This document shows positions 43,788-53,239 of a stretch of DNA of 54,275 nucleotides, one piece after another. The stretch spans positions 1-54,275 of the forward strand of contig QNEM01000001.1 in the NCBI GenBank assembly GCA_003645215.1, written 5' to 3'. Both the position numbers and the translations under genes were made by a program. Positions within the stretch are counted from its first letter, which is position 1. The number at the start of each line of letters is the position of its first letter. The notes beneath the pieces were generated by a model. The model was not told the DNA's origin. It worked only from the letters and a program-made list of their open reading frames with translations, and searched no databases. This DNA comes from Gammaproteobacteria bacterium (lineage in GTDB: Bacteria; Pseudomonadota; Gammaproteobacteria; Eutrophobiales; Eutrophobiaceae).

Positions 43788-44543
43788 TCAGTCACTTTTG
43801 GTTTTTGTCACTGACTCCCGAACCGCAGCCAGAAATCCTCGCAATATACTCACTTCATTTTCATCCATGTGCGCACGATTAAATAAAGATTTTAACCTGC
43901 GCATGAGTTTTCTTGGCTGTTGAGGATTTAAAAAACCAACATCAATCATGCTTTGCTCCAGATGGTCGTAAAAATAAGTCATTTCATCTGCAGTCGCTAA
44001 TCTTGTTTTTTCTTCATTATCTATTTTATCTACGGCATCTGATTGTAAGAGCTGATTAAATTCGTAACAAAGTATCTGTACTGCTGATGCCACATTCAGT
44101 GAACTAAACTCGGGATTCGTTGGTATCTGTAAAATGACGTTACAATACTCCAGCTCTTCATTACTCAATCCCGAACTTTCTCGACCGAACACCAGGGCCA
44201 CTGTGCCGAGTTTTAACATTTCTGATAATTTTGGTGCGTACTCACGTGGAGTGAAGACAGAATGTGAAATGGATCGTGGCCTGGCGGTACTTGCGACTAC
44301 AGTGACACATCCCTGCAAGGCCTCTTCAAGCGAATCGCAAACAACCACCCTGCTGAGGATGTCATCCGCACCAGCGGCACGCGCTGTTGCCTCCGCATTT
44401 GGATAAATCTTTGGCTTCACGAGATAGAGATTATTATAGCCCATGGTCTTCATGGCTCTTGCCGCAGCACCAATATTACCCGGATGGGTAGTTTCAACCA
44501 TCACCACCCTGATGTTTTCTATAGAATGACTATTCATACACAT
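43788..44543 (-). CDS. trmJ: TrmJ, tRNA Cm32/Um32 2'-O-methyltransferase
   Basis: SPOUT-fold methyltransferase of 251 residues. VMVETTHPGNIGAAARAMKT at the N-terminus, VALVFGRESSGLSNEEL and LNVASAVQILCYEF form the knotted SAM site. I use the ATG at 44543 because GAGG lies six bases upstream; a longer frame exists but enters a repeat-like region. Divergent from suhB, a common pairing. Confidence 0.95.
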   Translation of the reverse strand: MCMNSHSIENIRVVMVETTHPGNIGAAARAMKTMGYNNLYLVKPKIYPNAEATARAAGADDILSRVVVCDSLEEALQGCVTVVASTARPRSISHSVFTPREYAPKLSEMLKLGTVALVFGRESSGLSNEELEYCNVILQIPTNPEFSSLNVASAVQILCYEFNQLLQSDAVDKIDNEEKTRLATADEMTYFYDHLEQSMIDVGFLNPQQPRKLMRRLKSLFNRAHMDENEVSILRGFLAAVRESVTKTKSD

Positions 44544-44560
44544 AAGGTTCCTCATCTTCA

Positions 44561-44700
44561 TTCGGAATGACAGACAGTAAAAAGCATTCTGAATGACAAT
44601 CATCCCTCTGTCATTTCGAACCCTCACCCGTTAATTTGTCGAATACTTAACTTACTCCCTCATACCATTTCGAATCGATATGGGTGAGAAATCTATCCCA
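44561..44700. repeat. Inverted-repeat cluster in the trmJ-suhB gap
   Basis: TTCGGAATGACAGA (44561-44574) and TCTGTCATTTCGAA (44607-44620) are inverted repeats matching at 13 of 14 positions, with a further ATTCTGAATGACA copy between. CATTTCGAA recurs at about 44667, and CTCACCC pairs with GGGTGAG some 60 bases on. This looks like one or two degraded dispersed repeats of the TCATTTCGA...GAGAAATC kind. The remainder of the gap to 44809 is A+T-rich promoter-like sequence. Confidence 0.5.
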
Positions 44701-44809
44701 ATAAACAATATTGAAGTAATTTTCCAGTGTTCCATTACCCTGTGTTCCATTAGAATGGAACATATTATTATTCTTAAATATTTTTTTTGCTATTTTTTCG
44801 GAGTCGTCT

Positions 44810-45592
44810 ATGAATCCCATGCTTAATATTGCAATCCGTGCGGCACGTGCCGCAGGAGACGTAATTATACGGCAAATTGATCACGTACAGGATTTACCGG
44901 TGATCAGGAAAAGTAGGAATGACTTCGTCACCGAAGTTGATAAACATGCTGAAATGGCCATTATTAACACACTCCGTAACTCATATCCGGATCATGCTAT
45001 TCTGGCTGAAGAGAGTGGCCAACAGGGTGAGAGTCCCTATCTGTGGATCATAGACCCATTAGATGGCACCACAAACTATCTACATGGATTTCCACAATAC
45101 GCAGTTTCAATTGCACTACAACACCAGGGAGAACTTGTTCAGGCTGTTGTTTATGACCCCTTACGACAGGAGTTATTTACCGCCAGTCGGGGCGAAGGTG
45201 CAATGTTGAATAACAAACGCATGCGCGTCAGTAAGCAAAAACACCTTGAAGGTGCATTACTAGGCACGGGTTTTCCCTTTAAAGAGCAGGAACGCCTGGA
45301 TGAATATCTTGATTCTTTCAAGTCCCTGTTCCCGATGACGGCAGGTATTCGGCGGGCCGGTGCGGCATCACTTGATCTTGCCTATGTTGCCTGTGGCAGG
45401 CTGGATGGTTTCTGGGAACTGGGATTAAAATCCTGGGATATGGCAGCGGGAGCCCTGCTGGTAAAGGAAGCAGGTGGTCTCATCAGTGATCTTGATGGCA
45501 GGGATACTTATTTAAAAAATGGTGACGTTATCGCCGCGAACCCGGACATCTTTGATGAGATGCTGACAAATATCAATAAACCAGATGAGTAA
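44810..45592 (+). CDS. suhB: SuhB, inositol-1-monophosphatase / rRNA antitermination cofactor
   Basis: 260 residues, Mg-dependent phosphatase family. Metal ligands appear in LAEESG, WIIDPLDGTTNYLHGFPQ and SWDMAAGALLVKEAGG. In E. coli SuhB also joins the Nus complex on rRNA transcripts. ATG at 44810 with GGAG six bases upstream. Its last eight bases overlap the next gene. Confidence 0.95.
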   Translation: MNPMLNIAIRAARAAGDVIIRQIDHVQDLPVIRKSRNDFVTEVDKHAEMAIINTLRNSYPDHAILAEESGQQGESPYLWIIDPLDGTTNYLHGFPQYAVSIALQHQGELVQAVVYDPLRQELFTASRGEGAMLNNKRMRVSKQKHLEGALLGTGFPFKEQERLDEYLDSFKSLFPMTAGIRRAGAASLDLAYVACGRLDGFWELGLKSWDMAAGALLVKEAGGLISDLDGRDTYLKNGDVIAANPDIFDEMLTNINKPDE

Positions 45593-46559
45593 GGAACTAC
45601 ACAAAAATTCCAGAATATATGTTGCCGGGCATAAAGGTCTGGTAGGTTCAGCTATTGTAAGAAAACTTCAGACGGAAGGCTTCGATAATCTGCTATTAAG
45701 GACCCATCAGGAACTTGAATTAACAGATCAAAATGCTGTTAAAGAATTTTTCGAAACAGAGAAACCCGAATTCGTTATCCTGGCAGCTGCCAGGGTGGGC
45801 GGTATTTATGCAAATAATACCTATCCTGCAGATTTCATATTCCAGAATATAGCTATACAAACAAACGTCATCCATGAAGCAAAAGTTTCGGGAGTAAAAA
45901 GACTGCTTTTCCTGGGCTCATCTTGCATCTATCCAAGAGATTGCCCGCAACCAATGAAGGAAGAATATCTGTTATCGGGGCCACTAGAAGCTACAAATCG
46001 TCCGTATGCGATCGCCAAAATTTCTGGTATTGAAATGTGCTGGTCATACAATCGCCAATACGACACACAGTACATGGCAGTAATGCCAACGAATGTTTAT
46101 GGCCCGGAAGATAATTATGACCTGCAGACATCTCATGTCTTACCTGCACTTATTAGAAAATTTCATGAAGCAAAGGTAAAAAATGAGAGCTCAGTGAATG
46201 TATGGGGCACTGGTGAACCCAGGCGTGAGTTTATTCACAGTAAGGATCTGGCTGATGCCTGTATACACTTACTCAGTCAAACAGAAGATATATTGAAATC
46301 CAGTTTTTTAAATAGCGATTCAGTACCTTTGATTAACATAGGCTGTGGAACGGATCAAACAATCAGCGAACTGGCATATATCATCAAGAATGTAACTGGC
46401 TTTGAAGGTGATATTCGATGGGACACTTCAAAGCCGGATGGAACACCTCAAAAACTGTTAGATGTATCTCGTATGTCAGAACTGGGTTGGGACGCAAAAA
46501 TCAATCTTGACGATGGTATTGCCCTGACATATGAAAATTATGTTCTTTCATTGAAATAG
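45585..46559 (+). CDS. fcl: GDP-L-fucose synthase
   Basis: Converts GDP-4-keto-6-deoxymannose to GDP-L-fucose. 324 residues, extended SDR: NAD(P) motif VAGHKGLVGSAIVR, then the catalytic LGSSCIYPRDCPQPMKEE and YAIAK (Tyr-x3-Lys), with VMPTNVYGPEDNYDL. ATG inside the suhB C-terminus (8-base overlap). The usual partner gmd, which makes its substrate, is not in the window. First gene of the glycan cluster. Confidence 0.95.
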   Translation: MSKELHKNSRIYVAGHKGLVGSAIVRKLQTEGFDNLLLRTHQELELTDQNAVKEFFETEKPEFVILAAARVGGIYANNTYPADFIFQNIAIQTNVIHEAKVSGVKRLLFLGSSCIYPRDCPQPMKEEYLLSGPLEATNRPYAIAKISGIEMCWSYNRQYDTQYMAVMPTNVYGPEDNYDLQTSHVLPALIRKFHEAKVKNESSVNVWGTGEPRREFIHSKDLADACIHLLSQTEDILKSSFLNSDSVPLINIGCGTDQTISELAYIIKNVTGFEGDIRWDTSKPDGTPQKLLDVSRMSELGWDAKINLDDGIALTYENYVLSLK

Positions 46560-46602
46560 TTTATATATCCTTTATCCATATTAATTCAAATATTCATAAG
46601 AC

Positions 46603-47307
46603 ATGTCCTATACACTCTCTGTTGTCATCCCCTGTTATAACGAAGTAGCGTCAATTGAAGAACTACTCAAGTCAGTAAGAAATGTCCCCATTGATAATAT
46701 TGAAATTATTGTTGTTGATGATGGATCGACTGATGGAACAAGAGAATTATTGACTGACCGCCTGACAAATAACATTGATAAATTGATACTAAATCAGGAA
46801 AACCAGGGTAAAGGTGCTTCTTTACGATCTGGTATACAACAGGCTACAGGCGACTATCTTGTCATTCAGGATGCCGATCTTGAATATGACCCTGACGAAT
46901 ATCAAAAACTTCTTAAACCCATACTGGACGGCAAGGCAGATGTTGTATATGGAAGTAGATTCCTGGGTGGAGATACTCATCGAGTCCTGTTTTTCTGGCA
47001 TGCTGTCGGCAATCGATTCCTGACGCTACTTAGCAATATGGTCAGTGGGTTAAATCTAACCGATATGGAAACCTGCTATAAAATATTTAAAAGAGAAATA
47101 ATTCAGGGTTTAACCATTTCTGAAAACCGGTTTGGATTTGAACCTGAAATAACAATAAAGCTATCTAGAATACCTGATATTGTTATCTACGAAGTCAGTA
47201 TTTCTTATTCTGGTAGAACCTATGATGAAGGGAAAAAAATAAACTGGAAAGATGGTGTTAGAGCACTTTATTGTATCTTTAAATACGGAATTCTCAGACT
47301 AACTTAA
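46603..47307 (+). CDS. Glycosyltransferase family 2, DPM1/polyprenyl-phosphate type
   Basis: 234 residues, GT-A fold. LSVVIPCYNEVASIEELL, VVDDGSTDGTRELL, and the DxD-type motif IQDADLEYDPDEY; ENRFGFEPEITIKL is typical of the dolichyl/undecaprenyl-phosphate sugar transferases. No membrane helices. Probably loads a sugar on undecaprenyl phosphate or a glycan precursor; the sugar cannot be told. Confidence 0.92.
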   Translation: MSYTLSVVIPCYNEVASIEELLKSVRNVPIDNIEIIVVDDGSTDGTRELLTDRLTNNIDKLILNQENQGKGASLRSGIQQATGDYLVIQDADLEYDPDEYQKLLKPILDGKADVVYGSRFLGGDTHRVLFFWHAVGNRFLTLLSNMVSGLNLTDMETCYKIFKREIIQGLTISENRFGFEPEITIKLSRIPDIVIYEVSISYSGRTYDEGKKINWKDGVRALYCIFKYGILRLT

Positions 47308-47321
47308 ATTATAAAAGTCTC

Positions 47322-48023
47322 ATGAATGAATATATTGGCAAAGATCTGGAGTCGATGTCATTTGCGAAAAATTATAGCAAATGGCTGGTAGAATTTTGTG
47401 AGCCCTACCTGGGTTCTACCGTAGCGGAGATTGGAGCTGGCACAGGAAATTTGACAGAATTATTTTCAAGACATCCTGATATAGAAAAACTCATCGCATT
47501 TGAACCATCTGAAAAAATGTCGGATATTTTACAAAAAAAGATGGCTCTGGATAAGCATGTAAAGGCTGTCAATAATACTCTGATGGATGAAAAGGATAGC
47601 TACATAAATTGTTTTGAATCAATCTTATATATCAATGTACTTGAACATATAGAAAATGACAGAAATGAAGCAGCAACAATTTACGAATGCTTAAAGAGTA
47701 AAGGTTATGTATGTATCTTCGTCCCTGCCTTATCTTTCCTGTATAGTGAATTTGACAGGTCGATTGGTCATTACAGACGGTATCATAAACCACAACTTGT
47801 TGACCTTTTTCAATCACAGGGTTTTAATATAATTAATGTAAAATATGTTGATATGCCTGGTATTATTCCTTGGTATATAGCTTTTGTATTATTAAAGAAA
47901 GGATTGAATAAAAACAACACTTCCGTCTATGACAAAATTGCAATACCAATTATCAGAATTATTGAAAATATTATTACACCACCTGTCGGGAAGAATTTAT
48001 TATTGATCGCACAAAAACCATGA
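47322..48023 (+). CDS. Class I SAM-dependent methyltransferase of the glycan cluster
   Basis: 233 residues. SAM motif VAEIGAGTGNLTELF with FEPSEKM after it, and the mid-domain NVLEHIENDRNEAA. The C-terminal part (MPGIIPWYIAFVLLKKGL) is hydrophobic and may touch the membrane. Between two glycosyltransferase genes, which suggests it modifies a lipid-linked glycan or a sugar; substrate unknown. Confidence 0.88.
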   Translation: MNEYIGKDLESMSFAKNYSKWLVEFCEPYLGSTVAEIGAGTGNLTELFSRHPDIEKLIAFEPSEKMSDILQKKMALDKHVKAVNNTLMDEKDSYINCFESILYINVLEHIENDRNEAATIYECLKSKGYVCIFVPALSFLYSEFDRSIGHYRRYHKPQLVDLFQSQGFNIINVKYVDMPGIIPWYIAFVLLKKGLNKNNTSVYDKIAIPIIRIIENIITPPVGKNLLLIAQKP

Positions 48024-48077
48024 TTATTTTTGTAATTATTTAATTTTAATAATCTCATTTTACATAGAGTATCGTTT

Positions 48078-48782
48078 ATGAACTACACATTGCTATTACC
48101 AACACTAAATGAAATTAATGGCATGAAGGCAATCATGCCAAAAGTTGATCATGAATTATTTGAACAAATTCTTGTTTTAGATGGTGGCTCTACTGATGGA
48201 ACCATCGAGTGGGCTAAAGAACAAGGCTATGAAGTTCATATTCAGACAAAACCCGGAATCAGAAATGCATATAATGAAGTACTGCCACTTATAAGGGGGG
48301 ATATATTAATAACATTCAGTCCAGATGGTAATTCTGTACCTGAACTACTACCAGACTTGATAGAAGAAATGGAAAAAGGTCGCGACATGGTAATTGTATC
48401 CAGATATCTTGGCGACGCTGTTAGTGATGATGACGATATAGTTACAAAGTTTGGTAATTGGTTATTCACCAAAACAGTGAATATCTTACATAATGCTAGC
48501 TATACTGATGTTATGGTCATATACAGAGCATACAAGACTCAGCTCATATATGATCTTGAGCTTAACCTGGATGAAGGCTATGTAACGCCAGAAAGGTTGT
48601 TCAGAACATTAATAAGCTGGGAACCATTGCTATCTGTCCGCGCAGCTAAACGAAAGCTGGATATTGGTGAGATACCGGGTGATGAGCCAGAACGTATTGG
48701 TGGAGAAAGAAAATTGCAGGTGTTTAAGTGGGGCGCAGCATATTATTTTCAATTTTTTAGAGAGAAATTTTACTGGAACTAA
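48078..48782 (+). CDS. Glycosyltransferase family 2
   Basis: 234 residues, GT-A fold: LLLPTLNEINGMKAIMP, VLDGGSTDGTIEWAKEQ and TFSPDGNSVPELLPDLI, where SPDGN holds the likely metal-binding Asp. Soluble, DPM1-like. Ends six bases from the convergent membrane protein gene, closing the plus-strand part of the cluster. Confidence 0.9.
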   Translation: MNYTLLLPTLNEINGMKAIMPKVDHELFEQILVLDGGSTDGTIEWAKEQGYEVHIQTKPGIRNAYNEVLPLIRGDILITFSPDGNSVPELLPDLIEEMEKGRDMVIVSRYLGDAVSDDDDIVTKFGNWLFTKTVNILHNASYTDVMVIYRAYKTQLIYDLELNLDEGYVTPERLFRTLISWEPLLSVRAAKRKLDIGEIPGDEPERIGGERKLQVFKWGAAYYFQFFREKFYWN

Positions 48783-48787
48783 CATAT

Positions 48788-50587
48788 TTATTTCCTTTTC
48801 AATATTAGTACTCCATACTTTCCATCCTCGCTAAATGGCATCGTTCCATACAATGCATAAAAATTGTATGTATCATCAATATGCTTAATAGTATCAATCA
48901 GATAATCCTTCCCCAGCACCGGCAAATCCCACTCAAATGCATACCTTGGCACAATAAAGATATAATCAAATTTCTTTTCATCAATCTCCTGTATTAAGCT
49001 TAGTTCTCTCTCTGAATCTGCAGTTAAATCCGGCAAATGTGAATTGTTATATGAAGTAGGCACTACATCCAGAAAATAATTTAACATGTAACCTTCTGGC
49101 AGTACCATAACTGTATCTTCTTTATTTAAACTGGATTTAAAATCATTTATTAAATATTGTGTTGCATCATACTGGTATTCGTATAGATACAATGCTCCTT
49201 TATCCGTGGTTAATCGTTTGTTTTTCTCCTCTGAAACATCAACTGTGTTTGAGAATGACGAGTAACACATCGTTGAAAAATATATTGTGAATGCTATTTT
49301 CAGTAATTTTGTTCGCTTGTTAAAATACTTCCTTGCGATAAGTGGAATGTAATAATAAATAACAACAATAATGCACATGCTCGATGGCACTAGTAAATAA
49401 AACCCATAAAAGTTTGTAGTGTTATTAAATGCCATTCTGAATGTCAGGGCCAGACTACTTAATGTTATGACAAGCATTACTTTATGCTTAACACACCTAT
49501 GATCTTTCCCCCGGCTAAAAACAATACCCAATAAATATACTGTAAACGGCAATAATATTAATGAAGAACTGTTGAATAGAAAATCATACCCTTCAACATT
49601 AATTATTTGTGTAGTAATTAAAAGTATAGTTATGAATACTAATATCTGGATGTAATTATAACGTGCTTTTTTTATGGCATAATTATCAATCAAGATAAAT
49701 AATGTTCCGCAAGTAATAAAAAACAAAAAAGATGTTATTGCTTTAGTAAAATGATATTCAATATTGTTTAAACCAAGCGCTGTTCTACCTATTAAATTAT
49801 TCAGGTTTTTCTTTACCAAATAATATATTTCATTATTTACATAATCAAAATAATATATGTAAACAAACAGTAAAACAGCTATTGGTATAATCCAGAATAG
49901 TATTATGGCATTTCTCTTCCCACCCTCTAGATTCTTTTCTTTAGATAAACAACTATTATTGTTGTTAAATAATAATGGTAAAAACATTAAAACAATCAGT
50001 GTTGATAATATTATCTCTAATTTTGAAAGCATACAGACTGATATAGAAACTATTAAAAACAGAAGTGGTGCTATTTTTCTGTCCATTAGATACTTTAATG
50101 TATTTAAATAAACTAATAACAGGCATAACAATCCAATAATAGAAACATAGCTATATGGAAGAATATAATTAAATATATTTATGGGTTCAGAATGATATGC
50201 AAAAAGAAATATAAATATTATTGATGAAAGTAAGGCATATATCCTGTTAATGTACACCTCACTTATCTTAAATATTATTAATGATATGGCTATAGATACA
50301 GTCAACCCTGTTATTCGGAATACATCCAGACCAGAACCAAATATTTTACAGATCAAGGCAAAGAAGTACGGGACTATGGGGCCGTATTCATAGTGAAAGT
50401 CTTTATATATAACCTGACCATCCAGTATCCTCAGTGGGACAGTAACTTCTCTTGAACTATCAATAAAGATATCACCAAATTTCTCACCAAATTTCAGAAA
50501 TAAGATGATATTCAGTACAAATAATATCAGGCCTATGACATAAATATTTAGAACTCTTTCAATCTTGTAATTATTTTCAGTAATCAT
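48788..50587 (-). CDS. Multi-pass membrane protein, probable GT-C (family 39-like) glycosyltransferase
   Basis: 599 residues with roughly ten to twelve membrane helices and a C-terminal periplasmic part of ~140 residues. The first external loop has DSSREVTVPLRILDGQVIYK then DFHYEYGPIVPYFFAL, the acid-rich loop and YGP segment seen in ArnT/PMT-like transferases that use polyprenyl-phosphate sugars. Strongly A+T-rich coding compared with the housekeeping genes. Confidence 0.78.
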   Translation of the reverse strand: MITENNYKIERVLNIYVIGLILFVLNIILFLKFGEKFGDIFIDSSREVTVPLRILDGQVIYKDFHYEYGPIVPYFFALICKIFGSGLDVFRITGLTVSIAISLIIFKISEVYINRIYALLSSIIFIFLFAYHSEPINIFNYILPYSYVSIIGLLCLLLVYLNTLKYLMDRKIAPLLFLIVSISVCMLSKLEIILSTLIVLMFLPLLFNNNNSCLSKEKNLEGGKRNAIILFWIIPIAVLLFVYIYYFDYVNNEIYYLVKKNLNNLIGRTALGLNNIEYHFTKAITSFLFFITCGTLFILIDNYAIKKARYNYIQILVFITILLITTQIINVEGYDFLFNSSSLILLPFTVYLLGIVFSRGKDHRCVKHKVMLVITLSSLALTFRMAFNNTTNFYGFYLLVPSSMCIIVVIYYYIPLIARKYFNKRTKLLKIAFTIYFSTMCYSSFSNTVDVSEEKNKRLTTDKGALYLYEYQYDATQYLINDFKSSLNKEDTVMVLPEGYMLNYFLDVVPTSYNNSHLPDLTADSERELSLIQEIDEKKFDYIFIVPRYAFEWDLPVLGKDYLIDTIKHIDDTYNFYALYGTMPFSEDGKYGVLILKRK

Positions 50588-50616
50588 TAAGCAGATATAT
50601 TATTGTATGGTAATAT

Positions 50617-51606
50617 TTATTTTGATAAGACTTCTTCAAAAAGTAATTTGTATCTATCAATCATTAAATCAATATGAAACTTTTCAATAGCAATTGTTCT
50701 ATTAAACTCACCCATTTCATTTCTCAATATCTGTGTATTAGCTAAATTATTTATTCTATCTGCAAAACCAGTAGTGTCTCCTGGCTCACACAAATATCCT
50801 CCCTCGCCATCAATTACCAACTCCGGTATTGCTGAACAATTTGTTGCGATGACAGGCAATCCACACGCCATTGCCTCAGCTATAACTAAACCAAAACCTT
50901 CACGTAATGAAGGAAATAGTAAAATATCTGCTTCTCTATAGAGTTGATGTATATTGTCGTGGCTGATTTTACCGACACATCTTGCTTTTGGATGTTTAAT
51001 AATATGATTTTTGCCAGCTGGTCCTGAGGTGTAGATTAATTCAATATTTTTCTCTGTCTTATCAAGTATTTGCGGGATAAGATTTACACCTTTCTTTCTT
51101 GTTGGATTACCACAAAATAATAATTTAACAGGATTTTTATTACTTTTAATTTTCTTTTGTGGAATAAATTTATCCGTATCAACACCATTATAGATAACAC
51201 GTATCTCGCGCTCATATCCCAGGTCTTCTCGTACCGTCCTGGCTAAATATTGACTTACGGCCGTAATGACAGTTGATACTTCCAATGACTTTTTTATGAA
51301 ATATTTCAGATCTGTTGCATAGTGTATGTTCTGCATAAGGCTTGAATATCTTCTCAGATACTGATCCAGGACATAGCTATGAAATGTTGATATTAATGGT
51401 TTGCCTTTCTTATATGAAAATAAAGAATAATCGACCGGAGCATGTATGATGTCTGCCGAATCAGTAGTTAATAATTTTATTAACGGGGGAAATAAGGTGA
51501 GGAAGGGATTATATGCTTTTACACTATATCCTTTTATTTTATTTTCCAGGGCTTTGTGAACAACATATGCACCATTACCGTATGCTACAGGACTTTGTAT
51601 ATCCAT
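50617..51606 (-). CDS. Glycosyltransferase family 4 (GT-B)
   Basis: 329 residues. The C-terminal half has the GT4 core: YNGVDTDKF, LLFCGNPTRKKGVNLIP, and the EX7E motif in SLREGFGLVIAEAMACGLPV. The N-terminal domain is shorter than usual, starting MDIQSPVAYGNGAYVV, so the first strand (typically with a G-G-x-x loop) is abbreviated but not obviously truncated. Retaining sugar transfer on the cytoplasmic face. Confidence 0.92.
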   Translation of the reverse strand: MDIQSPVAYGNGAYVVHKALENKIKGYSVKAYNPFLTLFPPLIKLLTTDSADIIHAPVDYSLFSYKKGKPLISTFHSYVLDQYLRRYSSLMQNIHYATDLKYFIKKSLEVSTVITAVSQYLARTVREDLGYEREIRVIYNGVDTDKFIPQKKIKSNKNPVKLLFCGNPTRKKGVNLIPQILDKTEKNIELIYTSGPAGKNHIIKHPKARCVGKISHDNIHQLYREADILLFPSLREGFGLVIAEAMACGLPVIATNCSAIPELVIDGEGGYLCEPGDTTGFADRINNLANTQILRNEMGEFNRTIAIEKFHIDLMIDRYKLLFEEVLSK

Positions 51607-51639
51607 AATTAGTTCATATCTTTCCTGGTAACCTATTTG

Positions 51640-53217
51640 TCAAACTACAACGATGGTTTCCTTATCATGCTTCATAAACTCAGAATAAAACCTGACAAAT
51701 GTACTTGCTACAACATAGAACTTCTTCGATTCTGTTTCAGATTTTGTTCCTAGTTCTTTCACATCTTTACTATTAAATATTCTGTCACATTCTATTTCTG
51801 GTAATAATCCAACAATTCTAAAAAGGGATAAAATTACTGCATCTATCTTGTCCAGTATTATTACTACTGGAACTTCTGTAGTTTTTTCAGTTTCCCTCAT
51901 CTCATCAAGGTAAATTATCATATCAATCATGCTGGATGAAAATATATTTCTAACAGCATATGCACGCGTAATCATATCTGGCGCATTGATTAAACGACCT
52001 GGGGACAATATAGAAGGAGATCTTAATACTTGTGTTATTAACCTCATAAAATACAAGAAATCCACTAACAATTTATATATCTTTGTCTTTATCTTTATCT
52101 GGATGTCTAATTCCGACTTGATTGCATTTCTTGCCTCTTCAATTGTCCTGTAATCTTCAGTTTCCAGTGCATGATTAATCTTCTCATGATAAATGGATTT
52201 TACAGTAAAACTGTCATTCCCTTGATATATCCGTGAACCATAAAATGACTCTACCAGGTTCATACCATCTATTTTTGGGGTGTTGTATATACCACTATTT
52301 AATAAATCTATATCCCAATGTGGTGCGTCATCATAATTTATCGCCTTTTCAATCAAATCTTCTACATTATCATTTTTGCCTAATCTTATTGATTTAATGG
52401 CTTTGTTCTCCACTAACGGTAATGTACGTCCACTTACCAGGGCCATTAATGAAGTAGTTGATACATTTTTACCATCATGGGGTCCCATATAGTTATCAAC
52501 ACCATCAGAGCCTGGATGCCAGGTGTGATACATAAATTCACTTTCAGACCATACTTCATGACTTCCTGTGTTTACCAACCTGAAGGTCATGTCGTATGGC
52601 CCACATATATGACCTACAAAATCTATATGTTCATCGGCTCCGCCTATATCGATTAAGTCCTTTTTCCTTGCGCACATACATGCACCATAGTTACGTGAAT
52701 GTATGGGATCTGATATATCCTCAACTCCAGATGTTTTTCCATCAGCATGATTTATACATCCCTCACCCAGGACTTGCTCGAACGTAGGGTAATTGAATGG
52801 ATAATATTCCTTCTTGGTATTTCTGAACTGATCAATGTGAAAAACTATATTGCTATCTGTGCTAAATGCTTCAATTATCGAACTAACATAAGACGGTTTA
52901 ACCATGGCGTCTGAGTCACAGATTGAAATTATTTCACCATTGCTTGCAACAATCCCCAGGTTATACATCAAGTGTTTATGGTAATAGCCTGTTTCAGGCA
53001 TCTCCATAACAATCCATGTATCTACCTGTTCCTGATATTTTCTGATCCCTTCAAATTCACGGCTATAATATTCAATAATAATAACTTCATAATCGTCTCT
53101 TGCGCATTCCTGCTTCTCCAGATAATCAAAAATATGAAAACTTTCCCTCACATTCCAATCCAGAAGAATAAAACTTACTTTTGGGCTATTTCTCTGACTT
53201 TTCTTTATGAAATACAT
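51640..53217 (-). CDS. Glycosyltransferase family 2 with a long C-terminal extension
   Basis: 525 residues. The N-terminal ~260 residues are a GT-A domain: SFILLDWNVRESFHIFDYL, EIISICDSDAMVKPSYVSSI (DSD metal site), RNYGACMCARKKDLIDIGGA and HTWHPGS. The remaining half, rich in Ile and Lys with a hydrophobic patch around FLYFMRLITQ, is not recognised. Upstream of the GT4 gene in the same direction. Confidence 0.85.
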   Translation of the reverse strand: MYFIKKSQRNSPKVSFILLDWNVRESFHIFDYLEKQECARDDYEVIIIEYYSREFEGIRKYQEQVDTWIVMEMPETGYYHKHLMYNLGIVASNGEIISICDSDAMVKPSYVSSIIEAFSTDSNIVFHIDQFRNTKKEYYPFNYPTFEQVLGEGCINHADGKTSGVEDISDPIHSRNYGACMCARKKDLIDIGGADEHIDFVGHICGPYDMTFRLVNTGSHEVWSESEFMYHTWHPGSDGVDNYMGPHDGKNVSTTSLMALVSGRTLPLVENKAIKSIRLGKNDNVEDLIEKAINYDDAPHWDIDLLNSGIYNTPKIDGMNLVESFYGSRIYQGNDSFTVKSIYHEKINHALETEDYRTIEEARNAIKSELDIQIKIKTKIYKLLVDFLYFMRLITQVLRSPSILSPGRLINAPDMITRAYAVRNIFSSSMIDMIIYLDEMRETEKTTEVPVVIILDKIDAVILSLFRIVGLLPEIECDRIFNSKDVKELGTKSETESKKFYVVASTFVRFYSEFMKHDKETIVVV

Positions 53218-53239
53218 TTATTATTACTTACTCATATAT

